Part shown: piece after piece, positions 1 to 5,628 of the stretch | Layout of the letters: each line of letters opens with the position of its first letter | Position numbering within the stretch: position 1 is the first letter of the stretch | Source: Acidimicrobiales bacterium | Lineage (GTDB): Bacteria > Actinomycetota > Acidimicrobiia > Acidimicrobiales > RAAP-2 | DNA: 9,329 nucleotides | Direction: 5' to 3' | NCBI GenBank assembly: GCA_017883125.1 | Contig: JADGOD010000083.1 | Location: 1-9,329 of the forward strand | Notes under the pieces: model-generated | Seen by the model: the letters and a program-made list of their open reading frames with translations, nothing else | What the model was told of the DNA's origin: nothing | Databases searched by the model: none | Made by a program: the position numbers and the translations under genes

Positions 1-63
1 CCTCCCAACGGCATCGGTATCATCGAGCAGATCACCACCTACCCGCACTCGATCCCGGGGTGA
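1..63 (+). CDS. 3' end of an unidentified upstream gene (partial)
   Basis: The first 20 codons read without interruption in frame 1 to a TGA at 61-63. The visible tail (ending ITTYPHSIPG) is too short to assign to a family. It lies upstream of, and in the same direction as, the SGNH and acyltransferase genes, so it may belong to the same surface-modification cluster; that is inferred from position only. The 193 bases between this stop and the next start contain no gene I can support. That gap keeps high G/C at third positions in frame 1 but has no ribosome binding site or recognisable product. Confidence 0.5.
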   Translation, partial: PPNGIGIIEQITTYPHSIPG

Positions 64-256
64 ACGACACCCTTGGAAGAAGGGCTGCTGGATTCGACCG
101 ACCTCACCGTCGGTCCGTCGTCCGCGGCCCTCTCGACGATCCTGGTTGCAGCGCGCCTCAGGCCGGCCGCTCGGCGGGTGACCGCCACCGAGACGCTCTC
201 GCTGGTCGCGTCGTCCCGAGCCTCCTCGAGCAGCACCCGGCGCGGGACCTCGGCTC

Positions 257-1156
257 ATGACGCCACGGCTCCGACGGGGCCTCCTGCTCGGAGCGGCCGT
301 CGTGGCTCTCGTCACTGCCGTCGTGGTCGTCGTCGAGGTCACACGCTCCTCGCCGCCCGTTGTGGCGTCGACCACCACGGGAGCGCCGAGAGCCACCACG
401 ACGACCCAACCGGCTCCGGTCCCGCCGGCGTCGCTGAGCGTCTCGCTCTGGGGCGATTCGATGGCGGTAGAGATCATGCCGTTCCTGCGCGGCGCGCTCA
501 ACCAGCAGAGCACGACCGCCATCTCCTTCCGGAGTGAGACCTTCCCGGGGATCTCGGTGTGCAACTACGTGAACGCCGGGGACATGGAGGTCGATGCCAC
601 GACGAACAGACCGCAGGTCGTGGCATTCGAGTTCTCCGGAGACGTCTTCTCGGCCTGCTCGATCCGCCTGGGCAAGGGGCGTCCCATAGCCGACTACGCC
701 CAGACCAGCGCCGACGACATGAAGGCGGCGATCGAGATCTATCTGCAGAAGGACCCGAGCATCGCGCACCTCGAGGTGCTGCTGCCGCCCCCGAGCGTCC
801 CGGACACCAACCAGGCCTACATCGACCTCGTCGTTCGGGACTACCAGATCATGGTCTTCTCGCTCCAGGACCCTCGGGTCACGATCAGCTCTGACCCGGC
901 GGCCTCGGTGAGCAACCCCGACGGATCGTTCACCTGGACGTTGCCCAGCACGATCCAGGAGCCCGCCGCGGGGGTCTGCCTGGGAGCCGGAGGGGTGAAC
1001 ACCGTCCGGTCCTCGACCGGGCACTTCTGCGTGCCGGAGAGCTGTGTCGGGTTCCAGCCCGGTGCCTGGCGCTTCTCCAACGCCATGGCCAAGGACATGC
1101 TGGATCCCTATGGGATCATCGTCGAGACGACGACCGCCTCTGGCTACCTCCACTAG
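257..1156 (+). CDS. Anchored extracytoplasmic SGNH-fold protein, probably degenerate
   Basis: 299 aa. Residues 4-7 are basic and 8-26 strongly hydrophobic, giving a signal anchor with no clear cleavage site or lipobox. A Thr/Ser/Pro/Ala-rich linker follows to about residue 58, then an SGNH-like domain. The block I motif is present as LWGDSM with Ser68. Where family members have a block III FSGN-like motif this protein has FSGD (about residue 130). The usual C-terminal DGxH is replaced by S253-T254-G255-H256, so the Asp position is Ser. The ATG at 257 is the only start after an in-frame stop at 179; no good Shine-Dalgarno precedes it. It ends 17 bases before the acyltransferase start, so the two are probably one operon. 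It is likely an acyl-transfer or esterase partner of that enzyme, or a non-catalytic binding protein. The SGNH assignment is good; activity is doubtful. Confidence 0.8.
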   Translation: MTPRLRRGLLLGAAVVALVTAVVVVVEVTRSSPPVVASTTTGAPRATTTTQPAPVPPASLSVSLWGDSMAVEIMPFLRGALNQQSTTAISFRSETFPGISVCNYVNAGDMEVDATTNRPQVVAFEFSGDVFSACSIRLGKGRPIADYAQTSADDMKAAIEIYLQKDPSIAHLEVLLPPPSVPDTNQAYIDLVVRDYQIMVFSLQDPRVTISSDPAASVSNPDGSFTWTLPSTIQEPAAGVCLGAGGVNTVRSSTGHFCVPESCVGFQPGAWRFSNAMAKDMLDPYGIIVETTTASGYLH

Positions 1157-1173
1157 AGGGATGTGGACTCCCG

Positions 1174-3267
1174 ATGACCTCGCTCGCTGACACCCCCGAG
1201 ACGCCCACGCTCCTCCTCGAGAAGGCACCGAAGAGACGCCTGCTGGGCCTCGACGGCCTCAGGGCGGTGGCGGTCTCGAGCATCATCGTCTACCACGACG
1301 CCGTCGCCGTGCTGCCGGGCGGGTTCTTCGGGGTGCCGATCTTCTTCGTGCTCTCCGGCTACCTGATCACCCGTCTCCTCATCGAGGAGATCACCAACCA
1401 CGGTGGGATCCAGCTCGTGTCGTTCTGGGTGCGCCGCATCAAGCGCCTCTACCCCGAGCTGCTCGGGATGATCGTCGTGACCTTCGTCGCCGTGCTGATC
1501 CTCGGCCGTCTGGTCAAGGACCCCACCACCACGCTCATCGACCTGCCGCAGATCCGGTTCGACGCCATCTCCTCGCTGCTCTACTACTGCAACTGGCGAT
1601 TCATCGCCAGCGGGGTGAGCTACTTCACCATGACCGGTGGGCTGCCCAGCCTCTTCAAGCCCCTGTGGTCCCTGGCGGTCGAGGAGCAGTTCTACCTGTT
1701 CTGGCCGCTGATCGTCATCGGCATCACGAAGCTCTCGCGCCTGAGGTGGCGCCGCAACGGGCTCATCATCACGGCCGTCCTCTCGGTGGCCTCCGCGGTG
1801 GAGATGGCCCTGATCTACAGCTCGGCGGACCCGTCGCGTGTCTGGTACGGGACCGACACCAACGTCTTCTGGCTCGGCATCGGGGCGTTCCTGGCCTTTC
1901 TCACCACCGGCGTCGAGGTGGGCCCGGCATTCAAGCGCTTCGTCACCTGGGCCGTGTGGCCGAGCGCAGCGCTCGTGGTCGTGGGGCTCTTCATCGGCGG
2001 CAACGCCCAGGGCGTCCCGGTGCCGATCCTCTTCGAAGGAGGCTTCTTCGTCGTCGGGATCGCCGTCGCCGTCGTGATCGCCTTCGTCGTCTTCCACCAG
2101 AGATCACTCTTGACCAAGGGCCTCTGCTGGAAGCCGGTCGTGGCGATCGGCCTCGCCTCCTACGGCGCCTACCTCTACCACTGGGGGGTCTTGCTGCTGG
2201 TGGACGAGAGCCTCACCGGGTTGAGCGGCGCCGCGCTCTTCTGGCTCCGCATCGCCGTGACCGTCGCGCTGAGCGCGGCGAGCTACTTCTTCATCAAGCC
2301 GATCGTCTACAAGAAGTGGTCTCGCACCGCCAAGAGGATCGGCTACTCGCTGGCCATCATCCTCACCGTGGCCATCATCATGCTCGGGAGCACGGCGTCC
2401 CTCGTCTACCCGGGCAAGGCCCACGCCAAGACGATCAACCACCTCGGTGCCATCGCCGGGGTCGGGCTCGTCCCCGGCGAGGTGCCGATCCCGCTGAGCT
2501 CGGCTCCGAGCACGGCCGACCCGCTGCGCGTGCTGGGGTTCGGAGACTCCCAGCAGGTGATCAACGCTCCCGCCATGAGCGCGGCGCTCCAGGCGGGCAC
2601 CGGCGCTCAGGTGGCGTTCCACTCCGTGGCGTTCCCGGGATGGGGACTGACCACCGCCAGCGGGCTTGGCGTGGCCAACCAGGCCAAGCAGGACGGGAGC
2701 CAGATCGTCATGGGCTCGACGGTCTGGAACAGCCCCCAGATCCTCTCGGACAACGCAGCCTTTCTGGCGCTCATGGTCTCCTTCGTCCAAGAGCTCAAGG
2801 CCGCGGGCGTCGAGGGGGTCATCTTTCTGAGCACCCCGCCCACCTCGGGGATCGCCACCAGCCCCCAGACCTCGAGCTACCCGGTGGTCAACAAGGCCCT
2901 GCCGATCTGGGCGCAGGACATCAAGGTGTTGGACAAGCAGTTCCCGGGCTTCGTGGTCTTCTTCGACATCGGCCCGAGCTACGCCCTGAACGGGCAGTTC
3001 TCGACCTGGCTCCCACCGACCGGGCACCCGAACGCCCCGCTCGGTGAGTGGAACAGGGTCCGCGCCACCGACGGGATCCACTCCTGCGCCCAGGGCGCCG
3101 CGCTCTACGCGACCGCTCTCCAGCTCGACGTCCACCTGGAGTTCGCCACGCTGGTGAGGACCGCGTGGCAGTCCGACACGGCCTGGCAGGCCCTCCAGGC
3201 ATCGAAGCAGGCTCCCGGCGTCTGCCCGGCGGACCACCCCAGCATCCGGCCGGCAACGGCTCGCTGA
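1174..3267 (+). CDS. Acyltransferase-3 membrane protein with C-terminal SGNH domain (OafA/YrhL-like)
   Basis: 697 aa, normal length for AT3-SGNH fusions. The AT3 domain spans about residues 23-375. It opens with LGLDGLRAVAV and contains the family's R-X10-H motif (R30, H41), then FFVLSGYLIT, SLAVEEQFYLFWP (from S166) and YGAYLYHWG (from Y330), with about ten hydrophobic segments. A further transmembrane helix near 392-410 leads to an extracytoplasmic SGNH domain with GDS (Ser459), a candidate block III Asn (N519) and an intact D633-G-I-H636. By family knowledge, such enzymes move acyl groups from the cytoplasm across the membrane onto surface sugars or lipids, with SGNH doing or finishing the transfer; the acceptor here is unknown. 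The ATG at 1174 gives the usual short cytoplasmic leader before the first motif; the nearest purine-rich site (1155-1160) is rather far away. Probably co-transcribed with the preceding SGNH gene. Confidence 0.93.
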   Translation: MTSLADTPETPTLLLEKAPKRRLLGLDGLRAVAVSSIIVYHDAVAVLPGGFFGVPIFFVLSGYLITRLLIEEITNHGGIQLVSFWVRRIKRLYPELLGMIVVTFVAVLILGRLVKDPTTTLIDLPQIRFDAISSLLYYCNWRFIASGVSYFTMTGGLPSLFKPLWSLAVEEQFYLFWPLIVIGITKLSRLRWRRNGLIITAVLSVASAVEMALIYSSADPSRVWYGTDTNVFWLGIGAFLAFLTTGVEVGPAFKRFVTWAVWPSAALVVVGLFIGGNAQGVPVPILFEGGFFVVGIAVAVVIAFVVFHQRSLLTKGLCWKPVVAIGLASYGAYLYHWGVLLLVDESLTGLSGAALFWLRIAVTVALSAASYFFIKPIVYKKWSRTAKRIGYSLAIILTVAIIMLGSTASLVYPGKAHAKTINHLGAIAGVGLVPGEVPIPLSSAPSTADPLRVLGFGDSQQVINAPAMSAALQAGTGAQVAFHSVAFPGWGLTTASGLGVANQAKQDGSQIVMGSTVWNSPQILSDNAAFLALMVSFVQELKAAGVEGVIFLSTPPTSGIATSPQTSSYPVVNKALPIWAQDIKVLDKQFPGFVVFFDIGPSYALNGQFSTWLPPTGHPNAPLGEWNRVRATDGIHSCAQGAALYATALQLDVHLEFATLVRTAWQSDTAWQALQASKQAPGVCPADHPSIRPATAR

Positions 3268-3296
3268 TCATCGGGGCTCATCGGCGGCCCCGACGA
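3268..3296. terminator. Hairpin between convergent genes
   Basis: Directly after the acyltransferase stop, TCGGGGC (3271-3277) pairs perfectly with GCCCCGA (3287-3293) around a 9-base loop. Two more pairs follow beyond one mismatch (3268-3269 with 3295-3296). There is no T-tract on either strand, so intrinsic termination is only probable. Its place between convergent genes suggests a bidirectional terminator. A second small GC hairpin (CCCC-GCC-GGGG, 3308-3318) lies nearby. Confidence 0.5.
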
Positions 3297-3342
3297 CCAG
3301 GTGAGCGCCCCGCCGGGGGACTCGAGCACAGCCCTGGCGGCG

Positions 3343-3807
3343 TCAGCCGTCGATCCGGAAGAACTTGATCGAGAACCGCACAGGGCCGAGGAGCTCGACG
3401 TGGTGGCCGACCTCCGGGGGGATCGGCTGGGCGAGACGGGGATCCACCAGGACCTGGCGCGGTGGATCGCCCTCCAGCACGAAGCGCAGCGATCCTCGCT
3501 CGACGTCGATCAGCCCCCAGGTGCCGCGAGCCACCCGGTGGGTGACCAGCAGCGCCGGCGGGATGCTCTCCTCGTCCCACGTGGGGCTCGTCCGAGCGAG
3601 GTCGAGGCCTTCGGGAAGCTCGGTCCGATCGCAGAGCGGGCAGTCGAGCGGCCTCGTGGCCCTCTCGGCTCGTCCTGCGTCGTCGAGGACCCACTCTCGG
3701 ACCTCGAACGGCGGTCGGTGGCGGACGTGCTGGGTGTGGCCGCAGGCGAGCTCGGCGATCCAGTCGCCGTCCTCGTCCCTATGGAACCCTCTGATCTGGC
3801 GATCCAT
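3343..3807 (-). CDS. DUF3565-DUF1971 fusion protein
   Basis: 154 aa, no signal or membrane segment, so cytosolic. Residues 1-61 match DUF3565: IRGFHRDEDGDWIAELACGH, then HVRHRPP and a late CPLC. This gives a Cys/His set (C22, H24, H27, H30, C56, C59) able to bind zinc. Residues 64-153 match DUF1971, the small cupin-like domain also found at the N-terminus of some TehB tellurite-resistance proteins: RTSPTWDEESIPPALL, THRVARGTWG (H90), PPEVGHHVEL (H135, H136) and a final FSIKFFR. The biochemical role of both domains is unknown; tellurite or metal stress is only a hint from the TehB link. The ATG at 3807 begins exactly at the DUF3565 consensus start, although no strong Shine-Dalgarno precedes it. 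It is convergent with the acyltransferase and appears monocistronic. Family recall is confident; function is not. Confidence 0.9.
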   Translation of the reverse strand: MDRQIRGFHRDEDGDWIAELACGHTQHVRHRPPFEVREWVLDDAGRAERATRPLDCPLCDRTELPEGLDLARTSPTWDEESIPPALLVTHRVARGTWGLIDVERGSLRFVLEGDPPRQVLVDPRLAQPIPPEVGHHVELLGPVRFSIKFFRIDG

Positions 3808-3869
3808 GGACTTGACCGTACCGGGGAGGCGGAGCGCCGGACACGGCGGAGAACCGTCCGTCGAGGTAG

Positions 3870-3882
3870 GGTGCCGCGCACC
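3870..3882 (-). terminator. Possible hairpin downstream of the secreted-protein genes
   Basis: GGTGC (3870-3874) and GCACC (3878-3882) form a 5-bp stem with a 3-base loop, about 28 bases past the TAG of the minus-strand gene ending at 3910. The overlapping GCACC-GG-GGTGC (3878-3889) offers an alternative pairing. There is no T-run. The 3808-3909 gap otherwise holds only the weak start region of the DUF3565 gene. Confidence 0.3.
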
Positions 3883-3909
3883 GGGGTGCCCCTCAGCCAG
3901 GTTCGCTAG

Positions 3910-4472
3910 CTAGCCGTCCGCATTCATCAGCAGCGGCGTGTTGGTCCGCGCATCGACGACCACGGTCACCGTGACGTTCACGGGACCTCCCGCGCCCCCG
4001 TGGCGCATCACCGTCGCGTTGTGGAAGACGAACACCCACGCAGGTCCGGTGGCTTGGCCAGAGGAGGGGTTGTTGCTCGAAGGACCGCTCGTCGATGCGC
4101 GGTTCACCGACGCATCGCCGCCCGGCGTTCCGTTGCCCCCATAGGAGCTGTTGGTGAACTCGCCGAAGGAGGCGTCCGCCGTTCCGCTGTTGCTCGCATC
4201 GAAGTCATGGATCAAATCGCTCTTCATCATGGCGTCGTAGGCCAGCTGGGCCCTCGCCTGGCTCCCGTACTGGCCATCGTCAGAGACGCCGGGGGCGACA
4301 GCGACAGCTCCCCACCGGTGGAGAGGCCATGTGTCACCGCTACCGATCCACCGTCCCGATAGGAGGGCAACGACGGTCCACCTCCGCTGACCGCGGCCGC
4401 CGTGGAGACCGCGGCGATCACGGTCACTCCGATTGCCACAGGTATTGGCCATCTCTTCGTCAGCCGCATCAT
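3910..4472 (-). pseudogene. Frameshifted gene for a small secreted protein
   Basis: Two overlapping frames make one protein. The first, from the double ATG at 4472/4469, begins MMRLTKRWPIPVAIGVTVIA and carries an Ala/Val-rich signal peptide to about residue 28; it runs out of frame into a stop at 4227. The second supplies the rest (about 130 residues, from near 4300 to TAG at 3910): a DGQYGSQ segment, a Ser/Gly/Asn/Thr-rich stretch, and a beta-like tail with VTVTVVVDARTNTPL. Adding one base, for example in the C-run at 4310-4313 or the G-run at 4291-4295 (plus strand), would fuse them into about 187 aa. This may be a true mutation, an assembly error or, less likely, a recoding site. GGAG at 4476-4479 suits the second ATG best. 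It lies 16 bases after the secreted-protein gene at 4489-5232, so they are probably one operon. Family not recognised. Confidence 0.6.
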
Positions 4473-4488
4473 GGTCTCCGTTCCAGTC

Positions 4489-5232
4489 CTAGTTCGTCCA
4501 TATCGAGAAGCACTTCAACCCGTCGAAACACGTCACCGCTGGGTTGATTCCCCAACTCGGAGGCTTGTCGTTGCACAGGTACAGGTTGGGGATCGTGGCG
4601 CTCCAGTCGCCGCCGAACAGCGTCCGGGCCTTCAGATCCGTGAACGCCGCTGGTGCCCACCCCGTGCCGGGCATGTTGTCGGGGAGTCGCTGGACCTCGC
4701 CGGAGAACTGAGTGTCCCACGGCTGTCCCCACTCCGCATACGGACTCCACCGCGTCGTCCAGAGCTGCGTCAGGTTCGCATACTCCCGGAAGCACCCACA
4801 CGAGGGGTCTGCGTACGAGGCGTAGGTGTTGTTGGATCCGTCAGCGATGTACCCCGCGTAGTTGATCTGGTGGAACGAGCTGCTCGAGTCCTCTTCGAAG
4901 AAGTGGTTCGCTCCGTCGGTCGGGTTCCGGGCGTAGCCGGTCTGGACGTAGTGGCCGTTCCAGGTCAGCATCGTCCACGCCGAGTACTCATTGCCCGTCG
5001 TCGTGGTGCAGGGGAAGTCCGCGGTGCGCGTGGTGAGCGAGGCGATGACGCCGATGACGAGCGGAGATCCGCTCGGCTGGCTCGAGTACTGACCGTCATA
5101 GAAGTTCCCCAGAGCCCCGCAATCTGCTGCTGCAGCGGGGGTGCTCTCGAGCGCGACCTGGAACCCCCCGATCACGGCCAGACTCCCGCAGAACAGACTG
5201 CATGCAACGACCCATCGAATCATGGCTCTCAC
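4489..5232 (-). CDS. Secreted Cys- and Trp-containing protein of unknown family
   Basis: 247 aa from GTG 5232. I chose this start because AGGGAGGG (5241-5248) sits 8 bases upstream; the ATG at 5223 is too far from it and an upstream in-frame TTG at 5334 has no binding site. A signal peptide covers about residues 4-36 (hydrophobic WVVACSLFCGSLAVIGG, then TPAAAA before D37), so the product is exported. The mature part holds seven Cys (including a CGC), about ten Trp, many Tyr, Asn, Ser and Thr, and few Lys, with no membrane segment. Motifs such as EYSAWTMLTWNGHYVQTGYA and NHFFEED suggest a compact beta-rich extracellular domain, possibly lectin-like, but I do not recognise it. Base composition looks less GC-biased than the neighbours, which could indicate a different origin. 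It is probably the first gene of a two-gene operon. Confidence 0.8.
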   Translation of the reverse strand: MRAMIRWVVACSLFCGSLAVIGGFQVALESTPAAAADCGALGNFYDGQYSSQPSGSPLVIGVIASLTTRTADFPCTTTTGNEYSAWTMLTWNGHYVQTGYARNPTDGANHFFEEDSSSSFHQINYAGYIADGSNNTYASYADPSCGCFREYANLTQLWTTRWSPYAEWGQPWDTQFSGEVQRLPDNMPGTGWAPAAFTDLKARTLFGGDWSATIPNLYLCNDKPPSWGINPAVTCFDGLKCFSIWTN

Positions 5233-5240
5233 TGCGTGCA

Positions 5241-5248
5241 CCCTCCCT
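5241..5248 (-). promoter_or_regulatory. Ribosome binding site fixing the GTG 5232 start
   Basis: Reads AGGGAGGG on the minus strand, 8 bases before GTG 5232. Other in-frame starts are GTG 5241 (overlapping the site), ATG 5223 (17 bases away) and TTG 5334 (far upstream); none is correctly spaced. Confidence 0.65.
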
Positions 5249-5383
5249 CGACCGACCCCGAAGAACTGTTCTCCGAACCACGTCTCCACGACTCCATCAA
5301 GAACGCCCCCGACCCCTTTGCAGTGCAGCAACAAGGGTCACATTTCGACCTGATGTCGTCATCCTATTCACGACGTTTCACTG

Positions 5384-5412
5384 AAAGTAACGCTTCCATT
5401 GCTCTAGGTCAA
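5384..5412 (-). promoter_or_regulatory. Candidate sigma-70-type promoter for the secreted-protein operon
   Basis: On the minus strand, TTGACC (5407-5412) is followed by a 17-base spacer and TACTTT (5384-5389). The -35 box matches five of six consensus bases and the -10 box three of six. Transcription would start near 5377, leaving an untranslated leader of about 145 bases before GTG 5232. An 11-base near-palindrome, TTTCA-C-TGAAA (5376-5386), overlaps the -10 box and start point and could be an operator. Confidence 0.45.
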
Positions 5413-5482
5413 CTAAAATTTGATTACAATCGTGAGACAGCGAGTACGCGCGAACACCCAGGTCTCAGGCTGTTCGGAGTCT

Positions 5483-5512
5483 GAGGTCTGTGGCGAAATC
5501 GACGAAGACCTC
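5483..5512. repeat. Inverted repeat upstream of the ABC operon
   Basis: GAGGTCT (5483-5489) and AGACCTC (5506-5512) are perfect reverse complements separated by 16 bases, 117-146 bases before the permease ATG. This could be a dimeric regulator site or an RNA stem-loop in a leader transcript; it overlaps the first copy of the direct repeat. Confidence 0.4.
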
Positions 5513-5534
5513 TCAAAGCGTCGGCGAAATTGAC
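5492..5534 (+). repeat. Direct repeat, 31-base period, upstream of the ABC operon
   Basis: GGCGAAATCGAC (5492-5503) recurs as GGCGAAATTGAC (5523-5534), 11 of 12 bases identical. The 31-base period is close to three helical turns, so a protein bound to both copies would sit on the same DNA face. No regulator gene is adjacent in this window. Confidence 0.45.
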
Positions 5535-5628
5535 TCCTCTGAGCCGCGCCGAAGCGCTCCCGGTGATGCGTCATGCATGAGATGCTCGGATCCGGAGATC
5601 TACAGTCGCTTATGTCGGGAGGACCGCT

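Larger units (their letters stand above)
5233..5628. other. Divergent intergenic region (396 bases)
   Basis: This gap separates the secreted-protein gene from the ABC operon and includes the most AT-rich stretch of the window (about 5335-5435, with AACTAAAATTTGATTACAAT at 5411-5430). It contains the minus-strand promoter, the ribosome binding sites of both flanking genes, and the repeats listed separately. On the plus strand, TAAAAT (5414-5419) and TACAAT (5425-5430) resemble -10 boxes but lack a matching -35 box at normal spacing, so the ABC promoter is not assigned. GGGAGG (5617-5622) is the permease binding site. I see no convincing gene here; the open frames have no binding site and run into the permease in another frame. 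Confidence 0.7.

Noticed and set aside
39..236. 65-residue minus-strand frame with plausible amino-acid make-up and G/C-rich third positions
   Set aside because: It has a GTG start without a ribosome binding site, overlaps the end of the plus-strand gene, and resembles no family. High GC alone opens such frames.
60..260. 66-codon plus-strand frame starting on GTGA and ending on ATGA between two genes
   Set aside because: The perfect overlaps are tempting, but the Arg-, Pro- and Gly-rich product looks like out-of-frame translation and has no binding site.
73..537. 154-residue frame covering the gap and the start of the SGNH gene
   Set aside because: It begins at a TTG without a binding site, and most of it is a shadow of the SGNH gene, whose signal anchor and GDS motif are in another frame.
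158..1228. Long minus-strand frame opposite the SGNH gene, and a similar one at 2104-3237 opposite the acyltransferase
   Set aside because: The products are rich in Arg, Gly, Asp and His with no recognisable domain, as expected of antisense frames opposite GC-rich genes. The plus-strand genes have clear family motifs.
4291..4313. Programmed -1 frameshifting in the small secreted protein gene
   Set aside because: A -1 shift would join the frames, but the C and G runs do not fit an X XXY YYZ slippery site in the right phase. Mutation or sequencing error is simpler.
5414..5430. TAAAAT and TACAAT as -10 boxes for the ABC operon
   Set aside because: No acceptable -35 box lies 16-18 bases upstream of either, and AT-rich sequence makes such matches by chance.
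5530..5558. TTGACT (5530-5535) as a -35 box for the ABC operon
   Set aside because: The bases at 17-base spacing (AGCGCT) do not resemble a -10 box. The TTGACT overlaps the second copy of the direct repeat.
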